Assembly: GCA_945875635.1 (NCBI GenBank) | Contig: CAMCLD010000002.1 | Coordinates: 1 to 64,000, forward strand | DNA: 64,000 nucleotides | Direction of reading: 5' to 3' | Source: an uncultured Prevotella sp. | GTDB taxonomy: Bacteria; Bacteroidota; Bacteroidia; Bacteroidales; Bacteroidaceae | In this document: in pieces, positions 54,431 through 62,727 of the stretch | How the letters are laid out: the number at the start of each line of letters is the position of its first letter | Numbering within the stretch: position 1 is the stretch's first letter | The notes under the pieces: generated by a model | What the model was told of the DNA's origin: nothing | Seen by the model: only the letters and a program-made list of their open reading frames with translations | The model's database searches: none | Translations under genes and position numbers: made by a program

Positions 54431-54543
54431 GAGTGGGATGTTTTTCAAGAATATTGGTTTTGTATTGAAGCTTTTTGGTTGCCCCTTTTGGAATGTGACA
54501 TGAAACTTAATTGATAAAATGGTGATTATTGGAAATATTTTTA

Positions 54544-54551
54544 TATATTTG
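54544..54551 (+). promoter_or_regulatory. predicted -7 element of the hybrid regulator gene
   Basis: TATATTTG followed by C matches TAnnTTTG, 50 bases before the ATG. The -33 element is not evident. Confidence 0.45.
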
Positions 54552-54601
54552 CAACAAAACTATAATAACCGATATAATACCGAATAATATAAGATAACCT
54601 G

Positions 54602-57600
54602 ATGAAATCTGTTAAATATTACATTTCTCTATTCCTAACCTTAATAGTGATAGCCGTGATTAATGCTGATAGCGGCAGAATATACTCTTCAGACAACAAT
54701 CTTTCCAGTAATGCTATTTCGTGTCTTGTGCAAGACAACTATGGCTATATGTGGATTGGGACTGAATATGGACTTAACAGGTTTGATGGCTATCATTTCA
54801 GAAAGTATTTTAAAGATGTTGCAGATACAACATCATTATGTGACAACGAGGTTAACTCTTTCCTTGTTGACCAAAAGGGTAGGCTATGGGTTGGAACAAG
54901 GAAGGGACTCGTACTGTACGACTATGCGAATGACTGTTTCGTGCCCTGCCATTTTCCTGATGGGATAACGCCGAGAATACAGGCAATGGAACAGATTAAT
55001 AGTGGGGAAATAATTGTCGGAACAGCTGGTTATGGACTCTTTGTCGTAAAGGAGAGTGATGGGAATATAAAAATTCATTGGTTGAGAAGTTTCACGAAGG
55101 ACAATACCGACGAGTTTGTATCGCACCTGTTCATTGATGATTCAGGAAATATCTGGAGAGGGTCGCATGTGCCTAATACAAAATGTTACAAAGTCAAGAA
55201 TCTGAATCCTCAGACTGTAAGGAAATTCCCTCTCTCATGTGGCCCCATGGTCAGTTGTGTGAAGGACAGACAGAACAGCTTTCTGATGGTTTGCATGTAT
55301 GGAATATTGAGATATGATGTTCCGACTGCTACCTTCATGGATGCAGGCTATGATTTGTCAGCACTTGATGGGAAGGTGTCTATCCGACATGCTTGTCTTG
55401 ACAATAGTGGCAATCTTTATTTGGGAACATCAGGACATGGCGCAATGGTAATTCCAAAGGGTCAGAAAACGTTACAACCAGTTCAATGTGACAACTTCGA
55501 TTTTGACCTTGCCTCATCTAATGTCAATTACATTTTTGAAGACAGAAATCATAACATCTGGATTAGTTGTTATGGAAAGGGTTTATATCAGATAAGCCTG
55601 AATCCAGATGCATTCTCCACATACAGCTTCTCCTCTCAGAACATTCGTATAGGCAGCAGGGTGTCGTCAATCACAAGCGGTAAGGAATCTGGAGATGTAT
55701 GGTGTACTGTACAGAAATCAGGAGTCTATCATGTAAACTCTAATGGAGTTATTGATAAACGACAGAAGGCACCGGAAGGAGCAAATACCATCTATTGCGA
55801 CCACAAAGGCAATTATTGGCTTGGAACAGAGAAAGCCTTATACTCATATAACCCTTATTCTGGCTCTAGTGAGAAAAAGGCAGACCTTGACGGATGGGGT
55901 GTAAACTGTATTGTAGATGATGGAGATGGCAATCTCTTTGTCAGCAATTATGGTAAAGGTCTTCTCATTCTTAATACTGTAACCAATACAGTTGCGACCT
56001 ATAGCATGAACATGGAGAACAAGAAAAAGGGGAAGCTATGCAATGACTGGATAAAGACTATGTACTATGACAGCAAGGGATTGCTGTGGATAGGCTGTTC
56101 AGATGGCATTTCGTGTCTTAACGTTGAAACAGGGGACTTTAAACCGTTTGGTTGGAATATATTGCTGGAAGGCTACCAGTGCTTCTCCCTGCATGAGATG
56201 GATAATGGCAACATGCTTCTCGGTACTAATTCCGGACTTTATTTATATGACAAGAAAGGTGGCAAGGTGCAGTTGTTCCCAGACTCTGAAGTATTACAAA
56301 ACAAATCCATTTATTCTATAGTAACTGATAAACGTGGCGATATCTGGCTCAGTACAGCAAACGGAATATGGCAGTATGACAATGTAGGGAAAAGATTCAT
56401 TGCACATGTCCGTGGAAATGGACTTAAGGCAAAGGAGTATATTATAGGAGACCCTGTACACTTCGATGACGATAGAATAGTATTTGGAACTAATGATGGT
56501 ATCGTGACTTTCTATCCAGATAATGTAAGGTGCAGGAACATGGCACTTGGCGAGGTTTTTCTTACTGGATTCACGTGTAATGGTAAGAATCTTGATACCA
56601 GGAACGACTTTTTTGAGCTTGACTATGATGACAATTCTTTCGTAATGGAATTCTCAATGCTCAATTATACAGACCAGGACAACATTATCTTTGAATATCG
56701 CATTAACGGAGGTGATTGGGCACCTGTTATGGAAGGCTCTAATACTCTTTCGTTCAACAGAATGAGTCCTGGAGAGTATGAAATGGAGGTCAGGGCACAG
56801 AACAATGGCAACTACTCGAAGTCTGTGAAGAGAATTACAATAAAAGTCAAGACACCATGGTATGCGTCCACTTCGGCATTTATCATTTATGTACTCTTGT
56901 TTGTTGCTTTTAGTGTTTTTCTGTCTAAATATTATAATAGGAGGAGAAAAGAGGAAATGGAGGAAGTTAAGATGAGGCTTCTAATCAATGCCACACACGA
57001 TATAAGGTCACCGCTCACCCTTATTTTAGGACCTCTTAAGAAACTGAAGAACAGACTTTCCGATCCAGAGAGCATGGCTGACATTGATACCATTGACAGA
57101 AATGCCCAGAGGCTCCTCGTACTTGTGAATCAGATACTTGATGAACGCAGAATAGACAAGAACCAACTCAAACTACACTGTAGGGAGACAGACCTCGTGA
57201 ATTTCATAGATGTGGTATGTGCACTCTATCAGTATAATGCTCGCCAGCGCAATATCAAGTTGGCTTTCGAGCATGACATGCAAGATCTTGATGTTTGGAT
57301 TGACCGTACTAATTTTGACAAGGTTTTGGTAAACCTCCTTTCAAATGCTTTCAAATATACATACGACGGAGGTTCGATAACATTCCATCTCACACGGGAG
57401 AATGATAATGCAGTGATACGCCTTGTAGATACTGGAATAGGACTTAAGGAAGATAAAACAGATAGACTTTTTGACAGGTTCTACCAAGGTGAAAATTCAA
57501 AAGATTTCCATATAGAGGGTACTGGAATAGGACTTAATCTCTGTAAGGCTATAACCACAATGCATGGTGGAAAAATAAGGGCATACAATAGGACAGATGG

Positions 57601-58501
57601 TGTTAAAGGCTCTTGCTTCGAGGTGTTGTTGCCGCTTGGGAACTCACATCTTAAACCAGAGGAAATAATAAGTACCGATGATGTTGATATGGAAAACAAA
57701 AAGAAACGAGTCCAGCCTACTAAGAACGTAAGGATTATGGTTGTAGATGATGACCCGGAAATTGCCATGTACATAGAGAGAGAACTAAGCAACTGGTATA
57801 AGTTCGGACTCTTTCCAAACGGAAGAGAGGCTCTTAAGGCGTTGCTTACAGAACCATACGACCTTGTCATCTCTGATGTTATTATGCCAGAAATGGATGG
57901 AATCACCTTGCTGAAAAACATAAAAGGCAATCCAAAGATAAGTGACATACCTGTTATACTCCTTACGACGAAAGCTGAAATTTCAGATAGACTTGAAGGA
58001 TTGAGAAGAGGGGCAGATGCCTATGTGGCAAAACCATTCAACATGGAGGAGTTGCATGTCCTTGTAGATAATCTTGTTAACAATGTAAGACGTCTAAGAG
58101 GTAAGTTCTCGGGAGCTCAGAATCAGGATGACAAAGTTGAAAAGATACAGATAAAGGGTAATGATGAAGCTCTCATGGAGCGTATCATGAATGCTTTGAA
58201 TGCAAAATTGTGTGACCCTGACTATAATGTGGAGAAATTGACAGAAGATGTAGGAATAAGCAGGGCGCAACTACATCGTAAGATGAAAGAGATGACTGGT
58301 ATCTCAACGGGAGATTTCATCAGGAATATGCGTCTTGAACAGGCTGCCAGACTTATTTCTGAGGGAAAAATTAATGTCACACAGGTGGCCTTTGCCGTTG
58401 GATTTAATAACCAGTCACATTTCTCTACCGTCTTCAAAAAACATTTTGGCATGACACCTTCAGAATATGCTCAAAGAAGCCTCACCTCTGGTCCACAATA
58501 A
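54602..58501 (+). CDS. hybrid two-component system regulator (XynR-like)
   Basis: 1299 residues, one-protein sensor and response regulator in the inner membrane. A signal segment, then about 640 residues of two-component propeller repeats (NAISCLVQDNYGYMWIGTEYGLNRFDG and many WIG/WLGT repeats), a Y_Y_Y domain (FVMEFSMLNYTDQDNIIFEYRINGG), one helix (FIIYVLLFVAFSVFL), a HisKA with His799 (NATHDIRSPLTLI), a HATPase (NLLSNAFKYTYDGG, GTGIGLNLCK), a receiver with Asp1092 (LVISDVIMPEMDG) and an AraC-type helix-turn-helix (VEKLTEDVGISRAQLHRKMKE ... FNNQSHFSTVFKKHFGMTPSEY). Located between the two arms of the xylan locus, it should sense a xylo-oligosaccharide and activate both. The 3' end overlaps a 13-bp repeat (see 58474). 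Confidence 0.92.
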   Translation: MKSVKYYISLFLTLIVIAVINADSGRIYSSDNNLSSNAISCLVQDNYGYMWIGTEYGLNRFDGYHFRKYFKDVADTTSLCDNEVNSFLVDQKGRLWVGTRKGLVLYDYANDCFVPCHFPDGITPRIQAMEQINSGEIIVGTAGYGLFVVKESDGNIKIHWLRSFTKDNTDEFVSHLFIDDSGNIWRGSHVPNTKCYKVKNLNPQTVRKFPLSCGPMVSCVKDRQNSFLMVCMYGILRYDVPTATFMDAGYDLSALDGKVSIRHACLDNSGNLYLGTSGHGAMVIPKGQKTLQPVQCDNFDFDLASSNVNYIFEDRNHNIWISCYGKGLYQISLNPDAFSTYSFSSQNIRIGSRVSSITSGKESGDVWCTVQKSGVYHVNSNGVIDKRQKAPEGANTIYCDHKGNYWLGTEKALYSYNPYSGSSEKKADLDGWGVNCIVDDGDGNLFVSNYGKGLLILNTVTNTVATYSMNMENKKKGKLCNDWIKTMYYDSKGLLWIGCSDGISCLNVETGDFKPFGWNILLEGYQCFSLHEMDNGNMLLGTNSGLYLYDKKGGKVQLFPDSEVLQNKSIYSIVTDKRGDIWLSTANGIWQYDNVGKRFIAHVRGNGLKAKEYIIGDPVHFDDDRIVFGTNDGIVTFYPDNVRCRNMALGEVFLTGFTCNGKNLDTRNDFFELDYDDNSFVMEFSMLNYTDQDNIIFEYRINGGDWAPVMEGSNTLSFNRMSPGEYEMEVRAQNNGNYSKSVKRITIKVKTPWYASTSAFIIYVLLFVAFSVFLSKYYNRRRKEEMEEVKMRLLINATHDIRSPLTLILGPLKKLKNRLSDPESMADIDTIDRNAQRLLVLVNQILDERRIDKNQLKLHCRETDLVNFIDVVCALYQYNARQRNIKLAFEHDMQDLDVWIDRTNFDKVLVNLLSNAFKYTYDGGSITFHLTRENDNAVIRLVDTGIGLKEDKTDRLFDRFYQGENSKDFHIEGTGIGLNLCKAITTMHGGKIRAYNRTDGVKGSCFEVLLPLGNSHLKPEEIISTDDVDMENKKKRVQPTKNVRIMVVDDDPEIAMYIERELSNWYKFGLFPNGREALKALLTEPYDLVISDVIMPEMDGITLLKNIKGNPKISDIPVILLTTKAEISDRLEGLRRGADAYVAKPFNMEELHVLVDNLVNNVRRLRGKFSGAQNQDDKVEKIQIKGNDEALMERIMNALNAKLCDPDYNVEKLTEDVGISRAQLHRKMKEMTGISTGDFIRNMRLEQAARLISEGKINVTQVAFAVGFNNQSHFSTVFKKHFGMTPSEYAQRSLTSGPQ

Positions 58502-58545
58502 GAAGCCTCACCCCCCCTCCAGCTCCTTCCCAAAAGGGAGGGAAG
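58474..58545. repeat. 13-bp direct repeats and GC-rich palindrome at the regulator 3' end
   Basis: AAGAAGCCTCACC occurs at 58474-58486 (inside the last codons) and 58500-58512, followed by CCCCCCTCCAGCTCCTTCCC-AAAA-GGGAGGG. It is the third copy of the palindromic family also seen near 8049 and at mraZ. It may act as a terminator. Confidence 0.6.
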
Positions 58546-58662
58546 GTAGTTACCAAAAGAGGTAATAACTTGTTGACTTGTCAACTTGTCAACGATCTTA
58601 AGACCAGAAACCCGATACCTATAATTATGATAGGAAGTTAATGAAGTTAAATAATTAATGAT

Positions 58663-60555
58663 ATGTTTACAAGAAAACTGCTTTTTGTGTTGTTTGTTAT
58701 GGTTTCATCGGCGGTTATCGCTGAGGATGGCTCAAGACTGTGGTTGCGATATGACAGTGTTGGAAGTGCTGACGTAGCCGTTTCTGCGCCTAAAGACAAA
58801 ACGGTGGAAATAGCCTTGCATGAGTTGAATAGCTATTGGCATGGGCGCAGAGTGGAAATGATATATGATAATTCTGTGAATGGAATAGAGGGTTCATATA
58901 CATTGTCATATTCTACTGATAGAGTAGAGGTTAGAGCGTCTTCATCAATAGGATTCTTATATGCCGCTTACGCTCTTCTCCGTAGTCAGACTCTTGGACT
59001 CCCAACGACAGGAGTAGTAAGTGAGTCACCACAATGGCCCTTAAGAATGTTAAATCATTGGGATAACATCGATGGTTCCATAGAGAGGGGATATGCAGGT
59101 AAGAGTATATTTAAATGGTTCTCTCTTGATGTCGATAAAATCGAGGAATATGCAAGAGCGAATGCTTCAATAGGCATTAATGCGACTGTCCTAAACAACG
59201 TTAATGCTTCACCAAAAATACTTACCAATGAATATCTAAGGGAGGTGAAGACTATCGCAGATATCCTTCGCCCGTATGGAATTAAAGTATTTCTGTCTGT
59301 TAATTTTGCATCGCCAAAAGTAATAGGCGGACTAAGTACGGCAGACCCGCTTGATGCAAGAGTTGGTAGATGGTGGAAGTCTAAAGTAAAAGAAATATAC
59401 AGACTAATACCTGACTTTGGCGGATTCTTAGTGAAAGCAAATTCAGAAGGGCAACCAGGACCTGGTGATTATGGACGCACACATGCGCAGGGTGCCAACA
59501 TGCTTGCAGAAGCCTTGAAGCCTTACAGAGGGGTGGTGATATGGAGGTCTTTTGTGTATGGAGCAAATCACAAAGGTGAGGATAGGGTGAAACAGGCAGT
59601 CAGCGAGTTTAAACCATGCGACGGACAGTTTGCTGAGAATGTAATACTACAATCTAAGAATGGTCCTCTCGATTTTCAGCCGCGAGAGCCTTATGCACCT
59701 ATTTTTGACAATATAGAGCATACGACACAAATGGCAGAACTCCAGATTACTCAGGAATATACAGGTCAGTCAATGCATATGGTATATCTTGCTCCTATGT
59801 GGAAAGAGTTCTTCTCGTTTGTCTCTCCCTCAAGACTCAAAGGTGTGGCAGGAGTAGCAAATATTGGTGATGATGCCAATTGGTGCGGACATCATTTCTC
59901 ACAGGCGAACTGGTATGCTTTCGGCAGATTGGCATGGAATCCAGAACTAAGCGCAGAGGATATTGCAAGAGAATGGATAGTCCAGACATTCACCAAGGAC
60001 AATACTTTCGTGGTTCCTGTTTGTGACATGATGATGACAAGCCGTGAGACATGTGTTAATTACATGATGCCTTTAGGACTTCATCACATCTTCAAGTTTG
60101 ACCATCATTATGGACCGGAACCAGATGGATTCAAGCCGGAATATCCTTTAGAGTGGTGCCCCGTCTATTATCATAATGCCGATTCCATCGGGTTGGGATT
60201 TGACAGGACAACAGAAACAGGCTCTGCCGCCACGATGCAATACCGAGAGCCTTATGCATCATTATATAACAACTTAAGTACATGTCCCGAGCAGTATTTA
60301 CTTTGGTTCCATCATGTGCCCTGGACTTATAGAATGAATAATGGAAATACTCTATGGGAGAATCTTCAGAATAAATATAAAGAAGGTGTGAGTATGACAC
60401 ATCTTTACAAGACAGCATGGCAGGGATTGCGCGGGTATATCGATGACCGCCGATGGAAAGAGGTTGATGTACGTATGGATGAGCAAGTAAGAAATGCAGA
60501 GGAATGGCATGATACGTGCATTGCCTATTTTTCTTCCTTCCAGAATAAGAAATGA
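58663..60555 (+). CDS. GH67 alpha-glucuronidase
   Basis: 630 residues with signal peptide (FVLFVMVSSAVIAED). The three-part GH67 plan is present. Candidate catalytic residues are Glu262 (KANSEGQPGPG, acid), Asp337 (NGPLDFQPREP) and Glu365 (QITQEYTGQ); the 28-residue distance between the last two equals that of Asp365/Glu393 in Cellvibrio GlcA67A. It removes 4-O-methylglucuronic acid from ends of glucuronoxylo-oligosaccharides. With the GH10, GH43 and esterase genes it marks glucuronoxylan as the target. Confidence 0.92.
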   Translation: MFTRKLLFVLFVMVSSAVIAEDGSRLWLRYDSVGSADVAVSAPKDKTVEIALHELNSYWHGRRVEMIYDNSVNGIEGSYTLSYSTDRVEVRASSSIGFLYAAYALLRSQTLGLPTTGVVSESPQWPLRMLNHWDNIDGSIERGYAGKSIFKWFSLDVDKIEEYARANASIGINATVLNNVNASPKILTNEYLREVKTIADILRPYGIKVFLSVNFASPKVIGGLSTADPLDARVGRWWKSKVKEIYRLIPDFGGFLVKANSEGQPGPGDYGRTHAQGANMLAEALKPYRGVVIWRSFVYGANHKGEDRVKQAVSEFKPCDGQFAENVILQSKNGPLDFQPREPYAPIFDNIEHTTQMAELQITQEYTGQSMHMVYLAPMWKEFFSFVSPSRLKGVAGVANIGDDANWCGHHFSQANWYAFGRLAWNPELSAEDIAREWIVQTFTKDNTFVVPVCDMMMTSRETCVNYMMPLGLHHIFKFDHHYGPEPDGFKPEYPLEWCPVYYHNADSIGLGFDRTTETGSAATMQYREPYASLYNNLSTCPEQYLLWFHHVPWTYRMNNGNTLWENLQNKYKEGVSMTHLYKTAWQGLRGYIDDRRWKEVDVRMDEQVRNAEEWHDTCIAYFSSFQNKK

Positions 60556-60647
60556 TTTGACAACTCGTCACTCGTTAACTGTGAGGATGTTTGTAAATTG
60601 TGTAATTTGAAAATAATCTAATGACAGTTGGGTTAAACATAATGATT

Positions 60648-62294
60648 ATGAGACAAAAGATAATACTATTCGTGTTTCTGTTTACAATATCGTTGCAGGT
60701 AATGTCGCAAGTTAGGCTTCTGCGTAACAACACAAGGGCTATGTTGGAAGTTAATGGTAAACCAATGTTGATACTTGGTGGCGAGTTGAGTAATTCAGCT
60801 GCCACTTCTGTAGAAGATATCGATGAGGTTATACCACGGATGAAGGCAATAGGGCTTAACACTCTTCTCGTCCCTGCACAGTGGGACTTGATTGAGCCAG
60901 AAGAAGGAAAGTTTGACTTCAAACTTATCGATGAAACCGTATTATGTGCACGGGATAATGGCATGAAGGTTGTTTTTCTATGGTTCGGTGCCTGGAAGAA
61001 CTCAATGTCATGCTATGCGCCCTTATGGTTCAAGCAAGATGTCAGACGTTTCCCAAGAGCTATGACACGCAATGGGAAACCATTGGAAATAGCAAGTGCC
61101 TTTTCCGAGAATGTTCTTGCAGCAGACAAAAAAGCATTCTTGTCTCTTGTAGAACACATTGCCGAAATTGACGGTGATGACCATACCGTTGTAATGATAC
61201 AGGTTGAGAATGAGATTGGAATGCTTGAGGATGCTCGTGACTATTCACCCCTTGCGGAGAAAGTGTATTCGGGAAAGGTGCCTTCTGACTTCCTGAAAGC
61301 TGTTGGAATCACTCAAGGCGGAACATGGGGCGATGTCTTGAAGAATGACGTGTATGGTGATGAGCAGTTCATGGCATATTGGTATGCCCGATATGTAGAG
61401 CAGTTGGCAAATGCAGCCAGAAAGTTGCTTCCGATACCTTTTTTTGTCAATGCTGCAATGAATAGTCGCGGACGAATACCTGGAGAATACCCTTCAGCTG
61501 GTCCTCTTGCACATTTGAAGGATATATGGCACTGTGGTGCACCAAGTATAGACATCCTTGCTCCAGATATATATGATACTGGTTTTAAGTCGTGGACGGC
61601 ACTGTATGCTCTCCCCGATAATCCGTTGTTTATTCCAGAATCGCGCTGTTGTGCTAATAGTGGAGTGAGAGCTCTGTATGTCTTTGGTGAACATGAATCG
61701 GTAGGATTTAGTCCTTTTGCCATTGACCAGTCTTCGGATGCCGATGCTAAAGAGATAGCCAGAGCTTATGCTTTGATAGGTGAACTCTCACCACTCCTTA
61801 TTAATAATAGGGGAAGGAATACCGTCCGCGGTGTACTCTTCGATGCTGACGACCGTGAAACCGCCATTTCTTATGATGACATTGTCCTTACCTGTAGTCA
61901 TTACTTTACACTCCCCTGGGATTCTCGAAAGGATTTGTCTTCTTGGCGTGAGGGAGGTGGAATTATCATTCAGATTGCAAAAGACGAGTTTCTTGTAGCT
62001 GGCAGTGGAATTGTTGTTGCTTTCCAAAGTGAGACGGAAAAAAAGCAGATGGAGCGTGCTGTCCTTGGAGAGGATGGCTTTGCTGACAAAGGTGGTGACA
62101 AGGCTTTGCCAGCGTTATCCAAATTCAAAGGCAAGAGGATTGGCATTGGCTATGTCGATGAGGTGACTGTTGAAAGTGATGGCACTTTTAGGTATGTCAG
62201 AAGGCTTAATGGTGACCAAAGCCATCAGGGTAGGCATGTCAGGATATCTGTTGACGATTATAAGATTTTGCATGTTAAATTATATGAGTATTGA
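60648..62294 (+). CDS. GH35-like glycoside hydrolase (DUF5597 type)
   Basis: 548 residues from the ATG at 60648, which starts the signal peptide (MRQKIILFVFLFTISLQVMS); upstream ATGs at 60621 and 60642 give less likely extensions. N-terminal TIM barrel with LNTLLVPAQWDLIEPEEGKFDF, acid/base in VVMIQVENEIGML and the probable nucleophile Glu in NPLFIPESRCC. A C-terminal beta domain resembles DUF5597 (FKGKRIGIGYVDEVTVESDGTFRYVRRLNGD). GH35 enzymes are exo-beta-galactosidases, but xylan-locus members of this type may act on other side chains. 65 bases after the GH67 gene, probably co-transcribed. Confidence 0.8.
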   Translation: MRQKIILFVFLFTISLQVMSQVRLLRNNTRAMLEVNGKPMLILGGELSNSAATSVEDIDEVIPRMKAIGLNTLLVPAQWDLIEPEEGKFDFKLIDETVLCARDNGMKVVFLWFGAWKNSMSCYAPLWFKQDVRRFPRAMTRNGKPLEIASAFSENVLAADKKAFLSLVEHIAEIDGDDHTVVMIQVENEIGMLEDARDYSPLAEKVYSGKVPSDFLKAVGITQGGTWGDVLKNDVYGDEQFMAYWYARYVEQLANAARKLLPIPFFVNAAMNSRGRIPGEYPSAGPLAHLKDIWHCGAPSIDILAPDIYDTGFKSWTALYALPDNPLFIPESRCCANSGVRALYVFGEHESVGFSPFAIDQSSDADAKEIARAYALIGELSPLLINNRGRNTVRGVLFDADDRETAISYDDIVLTCSHYFTLPWDSRKDLSSWREGGGIIIQIAKDEFLVAGSGIVVAFQSETEKKQMERAVLGEDGFADKGGDKALPALSKFKGKRIGIGYVDEVTVESDGTFRYVRRLNGDQSHQGRHVRISVDDYKILHVKLYEY

Positions 62295-62727
62295 AACAAC
62301 GCCCCAAATAAGGTTATTAGGTTAAAAGGTTATTAGGTTAAAGGTTTAACAGGTTATTAGGTTATTTCACCTAACACCTTAAAACCAGAAACCTGATACC
62401 TAAAATTGAGGGGAGGTAGTTACCTTAACCTTTTAACCCTTTAAGCTCTTCGCCCCCTCAAATAAGTATATGAGACAAATAGAAACGTGAGTGATACGTT
62501 AAGAAAACCCATGTATTCTAAAATACGTTAACTTTGCAAGCAGAAAACCTAAATAAGGTTATGAGGTTATAAGGTTATGAGGTCTAAAAAGATTGAAAAT
62601 TAAAGATTGAAGATGGAAGATTAAACTTTCAATTTTCAACTTTCAACTTTAATTTTCAACTTTCAAAACCTTAAGACCTGACACATGAGATCTGACACCT
62701 ATTAACATTATAAACAATAAATTAACA
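62295..62727. other. repeat-rich region before the SusC-like gene
   Basis: 433 bases without a gene. 62309-62440 and 62555-62700 are AGGTTATTAGGTTA / AAGGTTATGAGG and TTTCAACTTTCAA type repeats. An ACCAGAAACCtGATACCTA segment (62384) repeats one at 58603. ATACGTTAA repeats at 62494 and 62523 accompany the promoter at 62529. Confidence 0.65.
62494..62536 (+). promoter_or_regulatory. predicted SusC-gene promoter with ATACGTTAA direct repeats
   Basis: TAACTTTG at 62529-62536 followed by C is a -7 element. ATACGTTAA stands at 62494-62502 and 62523-62531, 29 bases apart, the second overlapping the -7. They could be sites for the hybrid regulator. The message would have an unusually long leader of about 185 bases. 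Confidence 0.45.

Larger units (their letters stand above)
54118..54601. other. divergent regulatory region of the xylan locus
   Basis: 484 bases between the esterase operon (minus) and the regulator gene (plus). It contains the minus-strand -7 element at 54137, AT-rich sequence, the 74-bp tandem repeats at 54251-54430, and a plus-strand -7 element at 54544. No ORF. Confidence 0.7.
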
